The notes beneath the pieces are model-generated. The model searched no databases and was not told the origin of the DNA. It saw only the letters and a program-made list of their open reading frames with translations. A stretch of DNA of 48,493 nt, taken from NCBI GenBank assembly GCA_046706185.1, contig JBJKPR010000041.1, positions 1 through 48,493 on the forward strand. The letters are read 5' to 3'. Below are positions 8,384 through 16,096 of the stretch, piece after piece; position 1 is the stretch's first letter, and every line of letters starts with the position of its first letter. Source of the stretch: JAJZXY01 sp046706185 (lineage in GTDB: Archaea; Thermoplasmatota; Thermoplasmata; Sysuiplasmatales; Sysuiplasmataceae). The position numbers and the translations under genes are program-made.

Positions 8384-8417
8384 AGCTGCAGGCATTTAGG
8401 AAGTTACGGCGGACAGG

Positions 8418-8600
8418 TCAGCGCCTCAGCAGATTTGGTGAAACCATTGTATCCGGTAGATCTTTGTAAACCTCATCACAATGGTGGAAGGAAAATGTTA
8501 TGAAGCGGCTGTCACCCCTTCCGTTCTTAATCGAACAAGGGCCGAAACCGTCGTCATCAGCACCGTACCATTTTTCACAGTTCTTGCAGAATATGCCCAT
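8418..8600 (-). CDS. Small zinc-finger-like protein
   Basis: This 60-residue protein lies antisense to the apparent upstream extension of the xseA frame. It begins MGIFCKNCEKWYGADDDGFG and carries C-x2-C-x-x-W, then PCSIKNGRGDSRFITFSFHH and a final CDE. The pattern Cys-x2-Cys...Gly-x-Cys...Arg-Gly-Asp-x-Arg-Phe...His-Cys-Asp-Glu looks like a constrained zinc-binding module, not random translation. It resembles the small protein at 44442-44660. The start follows GTAAGGT by about five bases. Function unknown. If real, the xseA start cannot be far upstream of 8770 without overlapping it. Confidence 0.6.
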   Translation of the reverse strand: MGIFCKNCEKWYGADDDGFGPCSIKNGRGDSRFITFSFHHCDEVYKDLPDTMVSPNLLRR

Positions 8601-8769
8601 GCAGACCTTACCGAATGATATGCAATTCAGGGAGTGTTCCGTGATTATAAAAGGTTGGACATTCCTGCGTGCAGGTTCCCATAAGGCAATCAGAGCCGAA
8701 CCTTCAATGCACACTGACATAAACCAGGACCTGCATGCAACAACAGAGTTCAGGAAGGGCTGTGATGGC

Positions 8770-10011
8770 ATGGGTGATCGGAAGAGTGGCCGGTTGTCAA
8801 ATGCGGACACGCAGGAGAAGCTCTCCACATTTGCCGAATTCGCAAGAGATAGCGGCAGGGCGCCCTCCAGTTATCTCACCGTAGGTGAACTCAACAGCAG
8901 AATAAAGAGAGTCCTTGATGCAGACACAAGCATTCACGGCCTGTGGGTGCTCGGGGAATTCTCGAACGTGAAGCAGTACCCCAGCGGCCACATTTATGCT
9001 GTCCTGAAAGACCAGATGTCTGAAATAAGGTGTGTCGTCTGGCGCAGCTCATCCTCCGGATTGCCGGTCATGCCCAGGGATGGAATGAAAGCCTTCTGCT
9101 TTGGTGATGTAACGCTTTCTGAACAGAAGGGGAGATACGATTTTTCCATAACAGGCATGATTGAGGCAGGCGCGGGTGCGTTCTTCCTAAAGATGGAGAT
9201 GCTTAAGGCAAAACTCAGGGGAGAGGGACTCTTTGAAAGGAAGAGGCCGATACCTGTAATGCCTTCAATTGTCGCACTTGTTACTTCCGACGGCGGGGCT
9301 GTAATACACGATATGCTGAAGATACTCTCAAGAAGATTTCCGCTTGTCAGTGTTCTGTTCCATCCTGTAAAGGTACAGGGCCCGGAGGCCGCTGGTGAAA
9401 TAATAAAGGCGATAAGTTTTCTCAATATGATGGAGACAAAACCAGATGTCATAGTGCTGGCGAGGGGTGGCGGCAGCATCGAAGATCTTTGGACCTTTAA
9501 TGAAGAAGACGTCGCAAGGGCAATTTACACATCCGAGATACCTGTTGTCACTGGCATAGGTCATCAAACGGACTTCACAATCGCCGATTTTGTCGCCGAT
9601 CTCAGGGCTGCCACACCGTCTGAGGCAGCAGAGAAAGCAGTCCCTGACAGGTATGAGCTTATTTCGATGCTTGAAGACAGGCAGAGGGTCCTGACGAACA
9701 GTATGCGTGCAGCAGTCCAATTCGACGAGCAGGCGCTGGACCTGGTTGTCGAGAAACTCACCACAGCTATGATGAAGTACACCTATGACAAGGAACAGGG
9801 GTTGGAACACCTGGATGCACTTGTAAGGTCTCTCAATCCTTCGTCAATTCTCAGAAGAGGCTATGCCAGCATTACGAAGGAGGGGATCGCCGTGAGAAGC
9901 GCAGAGGGCCTGAAGACAGGTGACAGGCTTGAGATAACGGTATGCGACGGCATTGTGGATGCGGATGTCAGGAAAGTCACCAGAAGGAACAATCATGAAG
10001 GTGCAGGGTGA
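8770..10011 (+). CDS. xseA: Exodeoxyribonuclease VII large subunit
   Basis: The 413-residue protein is XseA, the catalytic subunit of exonuclease VII, which degrades single-stranded DNA from both ends to oligonucleotides. The OB-fold comes first (YLTVGELNSRIKRVLDADTS, then GLWVLGEFSNVKQYPSGHIY). The catalytic core follows (TSDGGAVIHDMLKILSRRFP, then VLARGGGSIEDLWTFNEEDV and GIGHQTDFTIADFVADLRAA), and then the long helical region and a C-terminal segment (LRRGYASITKEG). The frame is open back to 8500, but those extra 90 residues are unlike XseA and oppose a plausible gene on the other strand, so I chose ATG 8770, which follows AGGAAGGG. ATG 8707 is an alternative. xseB follows after 18 bases. 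Confidence 0.95.
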   Translation: MGDRKSGRLSNADTQEKLSTFAEFARDSGRAPSSYLTVGELNSRIKRVLDADTSIHGLWVLGEFSNVKQYPSGHIYAVLKDQMSEIRCVVWRSSSSGLPVMPRDGMKAFCFGDVTLSEQKGRYDFSITGMIEAGAGAFFLKMEMLKAKLRGEGLFERKRPIPVMPSIVALVTSDGGAVIHDMLKILSRRFPLVSVLFHPVKVQGPEAAGEIIKAISFLNMMETKPDVIVLARGGGSIEDLWTFNEEDVARAIYTSEIPVVTGIGHQTDFTIADFVADLRAATPSEAAEKAVPDRYELISMLEDRQRVLTNSMRAAVQFDEQALDLVVEKLTTAMMKYTYDKEQGLEHLDALVRSLNPSSILRRGYASITKEGIAVRSAEGLKTGDRLEITVCDGIVDADVRKVTRRNNHEGAG

Positions 10012-10029
10012 AGAGATGGAGGAAGAGAG

Positions 10030-10260
10030 TTGAATGATGTCAGTGATTTTGAGACGAAGATCAAGCGCATTGAGGAAATAGTTTCCATTCTTGAAAAGGG
10101 CGGAATACCTCTGGCCGAGTCTCTGCACCTCTATGAGGAAGGGATAGAGGCGGTGAGCAGCTGTATGGAAACACTCAAGAGTGCAAAGATGAAGATCGAA
10201 AAGGTCGGCTCTAGCGTCAAGACTGATCAGCAGGCAGACTTCACACCAGAAGAAAGCTGA
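10030..10260 (+). CDS. xseB: Exodeoxyribonuclease VII small subunit
   Basis: The 76-residue protein matches XseB: FETKIKRIEEIVSILEKGGI, then PLAESLHLYEEGIEAVSSC and an amphipathic helix. Several XseB chains coat the helical part of XseA and are needed for a soluble, active holoenzyme. The start is TTG 10030, shortly after GGAGGAAG. The gene lies 18 bases after xseA, so the two surely form an operon. The length is normal for the family. The last 15 residues are less conserved. Confidence 0.93.
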   Translation: MNDVSDFETKIKRIEEIVSILEKGGIPLAESLHLYEEGIEAVSSCMETLKSAKMKIEKVGSSVKTDQQADFTPEES

Positions 10261-10302
10261 CCTGCACCCCCATATGTCTGAAGGGAATTCAGTGAACCTA
10301 TA

Positions 10303-10860
10303 ATCCTTCCTTTTGCATGCGTCAGCGACTGTGTACCGAAATCAGTCACTGAAGTCGCTGCGTGCCTAGACTATCGAACTGGAAACCTTCCTCCAGTTCA
10401 GGACGAGAGGTCCCGTTAAAAAAAAAGCCGCATACTTATGCAGGACTTCACGGGAGTTCCCTCCCTGGTCGACCTGGCAGCCATGAGGGATGCTGCTCTC
10501 GCTTCAGGGGGAGCGCCGGAAATAGAGGAGCCTGAAATACCCGCAGATCTGATAATCGATCAGCGCTTCATTCGACTTCAACAGAAAACGGCAGATGGAG
10601 AGAAACAAGGAGCGGTATGTGCTCCTGAAATGGGCAGAGGGAGCATTCAACAACCTCAGGATAATGCCCCATTCTCTTTGTATCTGCCATCGGGTTAACC
10701 TATAAGATCTTGCGACTGTGTAACTGTGAAGAAGTCAGGTTGGAGAGATGTGGCTTTCCCTGATAAGCTCGTTGGCACCGACTCACGCACGACCATGGTC
10801 AATGGCATAGGTGTCCTCGGATCTAGAGTCGGAGGTATTGAGGCGGAGTTTTCGATGCAC
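10303..10860 (+). pseudogene. acnA: Aconitate hydratase remnant
   Basis: Pieces of an AcnA-type aconitase lie in order but in different frames. An N-terminal piece reads KSVTEVAACLDY, then NWKPSSSSGREVPLK in another frame, then RILMQDFTGVPSLVDLAAMR (10429 on), DFNRKRQMERNKERYVLLKW with AEGAFNNLR, ICHRVNL (10683 on), and AFPDKLVGTDSRTTMVNGIG with VLGSRVGGIEAEFSM (to 10860). Frames break in the A9 run at 10418-10426 and near 10565, where some 15 codons seem lost. Stops stand at 10703 and 10721. The conserved His of GTDSHTTM is now Arg. The C-terminal two thirds are missing. This is clear decay of a TCA-cycle enzyme gene; a functional copy may exist elsewhere. Confidence 0.9.
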
Positions 10861-10908
10861 CGCGTCACCAGCGATCTCACCTACCGGGGGCGATCGATTC
10901 CAAATCAC

Positions 10909-11541
10909 TTACCTTGAACTGAAGTACCTTGAAAGTATGTTCTTCTCAGCCCTTCTGAGTATCTCCGAGAGTGTCGCCGAGGATATACCAAGCTGTGAAG
11001 CAAGCCTGTTGAGCGGCGTCTTTCTGGGAAACTCGAAGTAGCCCAGCTCGAATGCGATTCTGGCAATTTCCTCCTGCCTGGCAGTTAGCTCCTCCTTGCC
11101 ACTCACGTTTCTTATCTTTGTGACATCGAATTTCACTCCAAGAGAAGCGAGTCTTTCTGCAAGGTTCTTGAGAGTCTCATGGCTGCTCACAAGGAGTTTC
11201 CACTCCATTTTTCCCTCAGAAGTCGTGGTGGCAGCGAGTATTGAGCAACCGTATCCCGACAGCGTGGAGCACAGCGGACAGTCCTCAGTCACTATTGTTC
11301 CCACGACCCTGTGCGGATCGACTCTTACAAGATCCACAGTCTTGAGGCTGTCCGATTGAGAAAGCGATTTGATGAGCGCTTCGGCAGTCGAGGTGGGGGA
11401 TGACACCTCTATGAAATCCTGAGTGGAAACAGGTCCAGTCCTGCTTTTCAGGTCAGTTATCTTGATCAGAGCGGAATGTGATGCACTGACATCCCTTACC
11501 CATCCCTCTGGGGGCACAGCGACGATGGTTACTTCTAACAT
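10909..11541 (-). CDS. Bat-type HTH_10 transcriptional regulator
   Basis: The 210-residue protein ends in the HTH_10 domain of the bacterio-opsin-activator group: LTARQEEIARIAFELGYFEF, PRKTPLNRLASQLGISSATL, then SEILRRAEKNIL. The N-terminal 140 residues are a less conserved sensor-like part with ACT-like alternation and a Cys-Pro-Leu-Cys pair (EDCPLCSTLSGYGC) that might sense redox state or metals. Proteins of this class are common one-component regulators in euryarchaea; the target here is unknown. The gene ends 49 bases from the aconitase remnant, convergently. The ATG at 11541 precedes the start of a divergent intergenic region shared with the AlkZ-like gene. Confidence 0.85.
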   Translation of the reverse strand: MLEVTIVAVPPEGWVRDVSASHSALIKITDLKSRTGPVSTQDFIEVSSPTSTAEALIKSLSQSDSLKTVDLVRVDPHRVVGTIVTEDCPLCSTLSGYGCSILAATTTSEGKMEWKLLVSSHETLKNLAERLASLGVKFDVTKIRNVSGKEELTARQEEIARIAFELGYFEFPRKTPLNRLASQLGISSATLSEILRRAEKNILSRYFSSR

Positions 11542-11644
11542 GACTAGTCATTCAAAGCCGATTATTAAAACCCGTCCGTTTTTCATTTTGCACCCTCAGA
11601 ACGGTGCCTGAAGTACCCGGAGATGCTACGGGAAGGGCGGGCTC

Positions 11645-11652
11645 CTTTAAAT
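11645..11652 (+). promoter_or_regulatory. A-box of the AlkZ-like gene
   Basis: TTTAAATC is centred about 27 bases before the TTG at 11676, with a GC/purine-rich stretch just upstream that could serve as BRE. This spacing predicts a transcript that begins at or near the TTG, so a leaderless mRNA, and supports that start codon. Confidence 0.55.
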
Positions 11653-11675
11653 CTGCAATAGCATATTGACCACCA

Positions 11676-12881
11676 TTGACTGGTTCCATTCGTTCAAATT
11701 CAGCGCGGGTTGATTCAACATCTGTTGGATGGGATGACGTCATATCCTTCCGCCTTAAGAGGCATCACCTCGCATTCAGGGGACAGGACAGGACAGTTCA
11801 AGATGTACTTCAAGGCATGGCAGGGGCGCAGGCTCAAGTACTGACGGCCGCAAAGATGTCTGTTTGGTCAAGGCTCGGATCCGCAAACGAGCATGTGCTG
11901 GATGATGATCTGTGGAAAAGAAGGAGCATCACGCGGGCTTGGTGTATGCGCCGCACAATGTATCTGCTTCCTGCCAGGGACGTGGCCGTCTATGCACTGG
12001 GCAGCGCCAGGTGTGCAGACAGGGAAGTCCGGTTGATGCTGAGTAAAGGCATTTCAACGCAAGTGATGAGTGATTTGATGGAGTCTGTCTTTGCCTCCCT
12101 TAGCCAGCCACTGACAAGAAAGGAGCTTGTCAGTCATGTGGCAAAATCGCTTGGATTGAAGCTTGCTTCAAGACAGGGCGGTGGATGGGGGAGCAGTAGA
12201 GAGGAAACATGCGTCAAGGTAGGGAAGTTCGCCATTCCGGCAGGATATCTCCTGCACCTCGCAGGTGCGTACGGCGTCATATGTTCTGGCCCTCCAAGGG
12301 GAAACGAATCAAGGTTTGTGAATGCTGAAAGTTGGCTAAGAGAGTGGCGCCCCATGGAAAGGAAGCAGGCTGAAGCGGAGCTGCTGCTCAGATATTTAAG
12401 GGCATTCGGACCGTCCACACCGCAGGATTATGCCTGGTGGACCGGAACCAGAGTCTCAGATGCGGAGGAAATCTGGCGAAGGGAGGTTAGCTGCCTTGCA
12501 CAGGTGGATGTGGCAGGGTGGAAATCGTGGATATTGAAGGAAGATATGAGAGAACTTGAGCAACCGGGAAGCACAAGCGACTCGATCAGACTTCTCCCTT
12601 ACTTCGACTCTTTCCTTCTGGGGCACAAGAAGAAAGATCACCTCGTTGACATGGCTCACAAAGGGAGAGTGTATTTGAATCAGGGGTGGATATCTCCTGT
12701 TCTGCTCATCGGCGGAAGAGTACACGGGACATGGAGATATCGGCGGAAAGGAAAGTGCATGTCAATTGAAGTCGAAACATTCAGGCGGATGAAGCAAGAA
12801 TACAAACGGGCGATCAGAAAGGAAGCGATGGCGACTGGAGGCTTCGCAGGATCACAAGCTGTCACTGTGAGCATCAAATGA
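11676..12881 (+). CDS. AlkZ/YcaQ-like winged-helix DNA glycosylase family protein (HTH_42)
   Basis: The 401-residue protein belongs to the winged-helix HTH_42 superfamily, whose studied members AlkZ and YcaQ/AlkX are DNA glycosylases that unhook interstrand crosslinks or remove bulky alkyl purines. The catalytic Gln-x-Gln element is present as Q52-A-Q54 (GMAGAQAQVLTAAKMSVWSR), which is the AlkZ-type form. Other family features are the RSITRAWCMRRTMYLLPARD segment, the middle LLRYLRAFGPSTPQDYAWWT and the C-terminal LLPYFDSFLLGHKKKDHLVD and GRVHGTWRYRRKG. The TTG start is supported by an A-box 27 bases upstream. Substrate specificity is unknown; the glycosylase activity is inferred from family and motif. 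Confidence 0.85.
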   Translation: MTGSIRSNSARVDSTSVGWDDVISFRLKRHHLAFRGQDRTVQDVLQGMAGAQAQVLTAAKMSVWSRLGSANEHVLDDDLWKRRSITRAWCMRRTMYLLPARDVAVYALGSARCADREVRLMLSKGISTQVMSDLMESVFASLSQPLTRKELVSHVAKSLGLKLASRQGGGWGSSREETCVKVGKFAIPAGYLLHLAGAYGVICSGPPRGNESRFVNAESWLREWRPMERKQAEAELLLRYLRAFGPSTPQDYAWWTGTRVSDAEEIWRREVSCLAQVDVAGWKSWILKEDMRELEQPGSTSDSIRLLPYFDSFLLGHKKKDHLVDMAHKGRVYLNQGWISPVLLIGGRVHGTWRYRRKGKCMSIEVETFRRMKQEYKRAIRKEAMATGGFAGSQAVTVSIK

Positions 12882-12979
12882 GAGGAGCGCCGCCCAATCC
12901 AAATTCGGATTTCAGGTTCTCGGGCTGATACCGGCAGCGATTCAAAGTGCTTTCGCCAATAGCAGGCCTCAGGGAGGCA

Positions 12980-13402
12980 TTATCCCACAACGACTACGTC
13001 TACAATTCTTGTCCTTGGCCTGACATCGAACTCAACGAGAAATACACTTTGCCATCGGCCCAATAGCACACTTGAATTGACCACGGGGATCACGACCCCC
13101 TGCCCTGACAGACTTGCCTTGATATGGCTTCTGCCATTATCATCGTGCCAAGCCTCGTCATGCATGTATTGTACCTCTGAAGGCGCCAACCTGCGAATAG
13201 CGATCCTCATGTCCTCTAGCAGACCGGGTTCGTCCTCACATATTATCACTGAAGAGGTTGTCGACCTTACGGTAACAGTCACAATTCCGCCCTCTATGGA
13301 AGAGCCTACTACACGACGGGCAACCTCCGAAGTGATATTGATGAAATCCTCTTCCCCTTTCGTCCCAACTTCAATAGAGTAGTGCTTTGAGACCATGGCC
13401 AT
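12980..13402 (-). CDS. YjbQ/UPF0047 family protein
   Basis: The 140-residue protein has the UPF0047 pattern: GGIVTVTVRSTTSSVIICED early, then YMHDEAWHDDNGRSHIKASL with the clustered His and Asn, then VVNSSVLLGRWQSVFLVEFD near the C-terminus. YjbQ-type proteins are small trimeric enzymes; a secondary thiamine-phosphate synthase activity has been described for E. coli YjbQ, but the native role remains unclear. The length is normal. The second Met (residue 3, MVSKHYS) may be the true start. The gene stands alone between the AlkZ-like and CorA-like genes, transcribed toward the former. Confidence 0.9.
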   Translation of the reverse strand: MAMVSKHYSIEVGTKGEEDFINITSEVARRVVGSSIEGGIVTVTVRSTTSSVIICEDEPGLLEDMRIAIRRLAPSEVQYMHDEAWHDDNGRSHIKASLSGQGVVIPVVNSSVLLGRWQSVFLVEFDVRPRTRIVDVVVVG

Positions 13403-13566
13403 TCAATTGCAGTATGGCGCTTAACATTTTGTGGACGACGGTAAGAATGAAGGCGCTGGTGAGCCCGGATGAATTCCCTCATCGGGTCTGGCCCCTCCCG
13501 CGCCTGTCTGGTATCGGGATGAAAGCAATATTACCTTGGAGAACCATTCAAAACAAGTGAACTGTT

Positions 13567-14574
13567 TTGATTAACGTATTCACCATTCCATTCGAAGGAA
13601 AGGAAGGAGAATTTACCATACAGGGCAACTCGCTGCCTGATGTGTTTCCTGCAAATGCCATCGTTTGGGTGGACCTGGAGGGTGTTGAACATCCGGAGAT
13701 GCAGCTTCTGAAGGAGAGACTGAAACTTGATGAATATTCAATAGAAGATGTCATGGTCGGCAACCAGAGACCGAAAATAGAGGATTACGACGAGCATAAT
13801 TTCAGCGTCATCAGGGTACCGGCGGATGAAGAGGAAGGAATCTCGTTTGCAGAGCTTTTCATCTTCTTTTCTGACAGATGGATGGTGACAGTGCACAGGT
13901 CGGCGATGAAGATTGTCAGTATGGCCAGAGAGAGAATCAGAGCCAGGGGGCTGTCACTGTTCAAGTCTAGGCCGGCTACCGACCTCCTTTACTATCTTCT
14001 TGTTGATTTCGCAGTCGACTCGTTTTATCCCGTCCTTGACGCCAAGGAGGATGAGATAGATGAACTTGAAAAGAAGATAGAGACATCCATAGACCAGAAG
14101 AAGAGCGATATAGAAAGGGTGAGGGCGATTTCGAGGTCGTTCGTTTCCATCAAGACCGACCTCATGACACTAAGAAGGGATGCATCCACCATGAGGGACG
14201 TGCTCGGTCAGATAATGAGGGGGGCGGTGCCGTTCATCCGTGACCAGACGCTCAGGAACTTCAGAGATGTCTATGACCACGGGTTTCAGCTGATAGAGAC
14301 GCTTGATACAGACAGGGAAAGGGTGAATGAGGTAAGGGATCTCCACATAAGCATGATAACTGCATCCACAAACAATGTGGTCAAGGTGCTCACAATAGTT
14401 GTTACCATACTGACGCCTCTGTCACTCATTGCCGGAATTTACGGCACAAACTTCACACCCGGCTTCTTTACTCCCGGGACTGGTCTGTGGTACTCCTTCT
14501 ACGTGATGGTTGCAATAATGCTGTGCATAGCCGGTGTGATGACATACCTGTTCAGAAGGTCTGGCTGGCTATGA
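13567..14574 (+). CDS. CorA-like divalent cation channel with a GTN motif
   Basis: The 335-residue protein has the CorA layout: a large cytoplasmic N-terminal domain, a long helix (about 150-260) and two C-terminal membrane helices (VVKVLTIVVTILTPLSLIAG and WYSFYVMVAIMLCIAGVMTY). CorA pentamers take up Mg2+ or Co2+. The universal Gly-Met-Asn signature at the pore entrance is Gly293-Thr-Asn295 here (IYGTNFTPGF), an unusual change in a residue that matters for Mg2+ selectivity. The start is TTG 13567 (MINVFTIPF); no strong ribosome-binding site is seen. It may transport another cation, as ZntB relatives do. Confidence 0.88.
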   Translation: MINVFTIPFEGKEGEFTIQGNSLPDVFPANAIVWVDLEGVEHPEMQLLKERLKLDEYSIEDVMVGNQRPKIEDYDEHNFSVIRVPADEEEGISFAELFIFFSDRWMVTVHRSAMKIVSMARERIRARGLSLFKSRPATDLLYYLLVDFAVDSFYPVLDAKEDEIDELEKKIETSIDQKKSDIERVRAISRSFVSIKTDLMTLRRDASTMRDVLGQIMRGAVPFIRDQTLRNFRDVYDHGFQLIETLDTDRERVNEVRDLHISMITASTNNVVKVLTIVVTILTPLSLIAGIYGTNFTPGFFTPGTGLWYSFYVMVAIMLCIAGVMTYLFRRSGWL

Positions 14575-14634
14575 AGCGGTGTTGACAGAAAGTGACAAAT
14601 AAGCATAGGCTGATGCGGCTGAGAGGCTATCGCA

Positions 14635-15174
14635 ATGTCGGCTCCACCTACAGGTTCTCCTGCGAATACTGGCGGCGGAAACGCACCGTCACAGGCAGAA
14701 GGCAGCGGACAGGCTGAAACGCAAAGGAGCAGCCTGATACAGCACGTGACGCACCCGATCGCAACAATAGGACAACGCTTCTGGGCACTTCTCATAGACC
14801 TCGTTCTCGTGAGTGTGGTCACACTCATAATCTGGCTGATACTTGCGTTCATAACACTTGAACTTGGACGATTGGAGATGTACGCAATAGGGGTCCTTGG
14901 ACTCAGCATACTATACTTCATACTGTTCGAGTCAATGGATGGTCAGACTATTGGAAAGAAGCTGCTTCGCATTAAAGTAGTCTCTACGGAAACAATGAAG
15001 AAACCGACGCTGGGAGCCGTGATAATAAGGAACGTCCTGAGAATAGTGGATGCTTTTCCACCAAATTTCTACATCGTTGGTTTCATCATCGCAATTCTGA
15101 ACGACAGGCACCAGCGGGCAGGCGACCTGCTGGCAAGGACAATAGTGGTGCGGGAAGAGGAAAAGATCGCCTGA
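14635..15174 (+). CDS. RDD family membrane protein
   Basis: The 179-residue protein has a Pro/Gly/Ser-rich N-terminal tail of some 40 residues and then an RDD domain with three membrane helices. Key residues are visible: Arg-Phe-x-Ala-Leu-Leu-Ile-Asp (QRFWALLIDLVLVS) in the first helix, GQTIGKKLLRIKVV in the loop, and the closing DRHQRAGDLLARTIVVRE. RDD proteins are small membrane proteins of uncertain function; some are linked to ion exchange. The start ATG follows a short intergenic region after the CorA-like gene on the same strand; cotranscription is possible. Confidence 0.9.
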   Translation: MSAPPTGSPANTGGGNAPSQAEGSGQAETQRSSLIQHVTHPIATIGQRFWALLIDLVLVSVVTLIIWLILAFITLELGRLEMYAIGVLGLSILYFILFESMDGQTIGKKLLRIKVVSTETMKKPTLGAVIIRNVLRIVDAFPPNFYIVGFIIAILNDRHQRAGDLLARTIVVREEEKIA

Positions 15175-15279
15175 ACCCCGATTCAACTGGCGATTACCCC
15201 ACGAACTGCATCAGGAAACAGCTGTTAAAAGAATAGATCGTGTGCGGCACTGCACCAGACCGCACACCCGCGATAGTGT

Positions 15280-15720
15280 TTACCCTTCTGTTATCTTAAT
15301 TGCGCTTGTCGGGCAGACAGGAACACAGGCCATGCAGAATACACAGTCCTTCTCCCTTACAGGATCGCACTTGTCGGTCCTGAACTTTGCCCAGAGGTCA
15401 GCGTCCTTTGACTTGTCTATTTTCTTGTCATTTCCTACGCCCATTTGTCCGGGATTGAGGTGCCACTCGTACAGCGTCACAGGGCACACATCCATGCACT
15501 CTCCGTCTGCAATGCAGGTCTCCCAGTCAACCGCGACGGCGGTGCCGTGTATTCCGAGTTTAGTTGGATAGTCCTTGCCATCTGCGTCCTGTCTCTGCAT
15601 TCCCTCCGACCTGACATCGTGGTCATTGTGCTGGCCTGTAACTGGGTAATGCTCGGTGTCGTTCAGGAAGTTTTCATCGATCGGCTTTGGCTTGTAATCG
15701 AGGCTCTCAAGTTCTACCAT
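15280..15720 (-). CDS. Zinc-containing 7Fe ferredoxin (paralogue 2)
   Basis: The 146-residue protein is a close paralogue of the ferredoxin at 7378-7824, collinear over its whole length. It has the same Cys69-x2-Asp72-x2-Cys75-x3-Cys79-Pro motif (CIADGECMDVCP), the second cluster motif CVFCMACVPVCP, and His31, His34 and His58 of the zinc site. Like its relative it should carry electrons from ferredoxin-dependent 2-oxoacid oxidoreductases. An AAAGGTG ribosome-binding site precedes the ATG. Differences are mostly in the acidic N-terminal part (NDTEHYPVTGQHNDHD). Confidence 0.95.
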   Translation of the reverse strand: MVELESLDYKPKPIDENFLNDTEHYPVTGQHNDHDVRSEGMQRQDADGKDYPTKLGIHGTAVAVDWETCIADGECMDVCPVTLYEWHLNPGQMGVGNDKKIDKSKDADLWAKFRTDKCDPVREKDCVFCMACVPVCPTSAIKITEG

Positions 15721-15944
15721 TTAAACACCTTTATGATGTTCAAGTAGAACGACTTGTGATATTAATATTGCTGTTATTCAGAACTGAAAAGTAGCAAGTG
15801 AAAACTCTGGTCGCCAAGGCAGGTTATCGATGGATTCTTAGGGAAAGGCACATTATCCGATGTCAACAGGCCATAAGCAAGCTTTCCCGCATGCGACCTA
15901 GCTCCAAAAGGAGCAATCGACTGCTGCTGATGTCCGCATTACCT
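15721..15944. other. Intergenic region upstream of ferredoxin paralogue 2
   Basis: No convincing coding frame or RNA gene is visible here. The right-hand part (15880-15944) has no obvious repeat. The AT-rich stretch at about 15756-15780 (TGATATTAATATTGCTG) is a plausible promoter region for the leftward ferredoxin gene. Confidence 0.4.
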
Positions 15945-16052
15945 TCAACCGGCCGTCTTCAGGGATTCCAAATCTGAAGCCGCAAAGCGTGCCCGTTCGT
16001 CTGATGTGGCTACACCATTGCATTTTTGGACGCACGTGCGCAGCTTTGGCAT
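15945..16052 (-). CDS. Possible small protein of 35 residues
   Basis: A short frame on the same strand as, and 44 bases downstream of, the gamma-glutamyltransferase gene. It begins MPKLRTCVQKCNGVATSDER and ends with DLESLKTAG. A perfect AGGAGG lies six bases before its ATG, which is the main argument that it is translated. It contains a Cys-x3-Cys. I do not recognise the family. It could be chance, since 35-residue frames are common. Confidence 0.3.
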   Translation of the reverse strand: MPKLRTCVQKCNGVATSDERARFAASDLESLKTAG

Positions 16053-16096
16053 GACATGCCTCCTCATTTCACCCCCCTCGCAGGAGACAATGTTGT

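Noticed and set aside
8500..8769. N-terminal extension of XseA
   Set aside because: The residues are unlike XseA and the opposite strand has a more credible zinc-finger gene.
10438..10698. Open frame of 86 residues read as a gene of its own
   Set aside because: Its first 60 residues are an aconitase segment cut off by a frameshift; it is part of the pseudogene.
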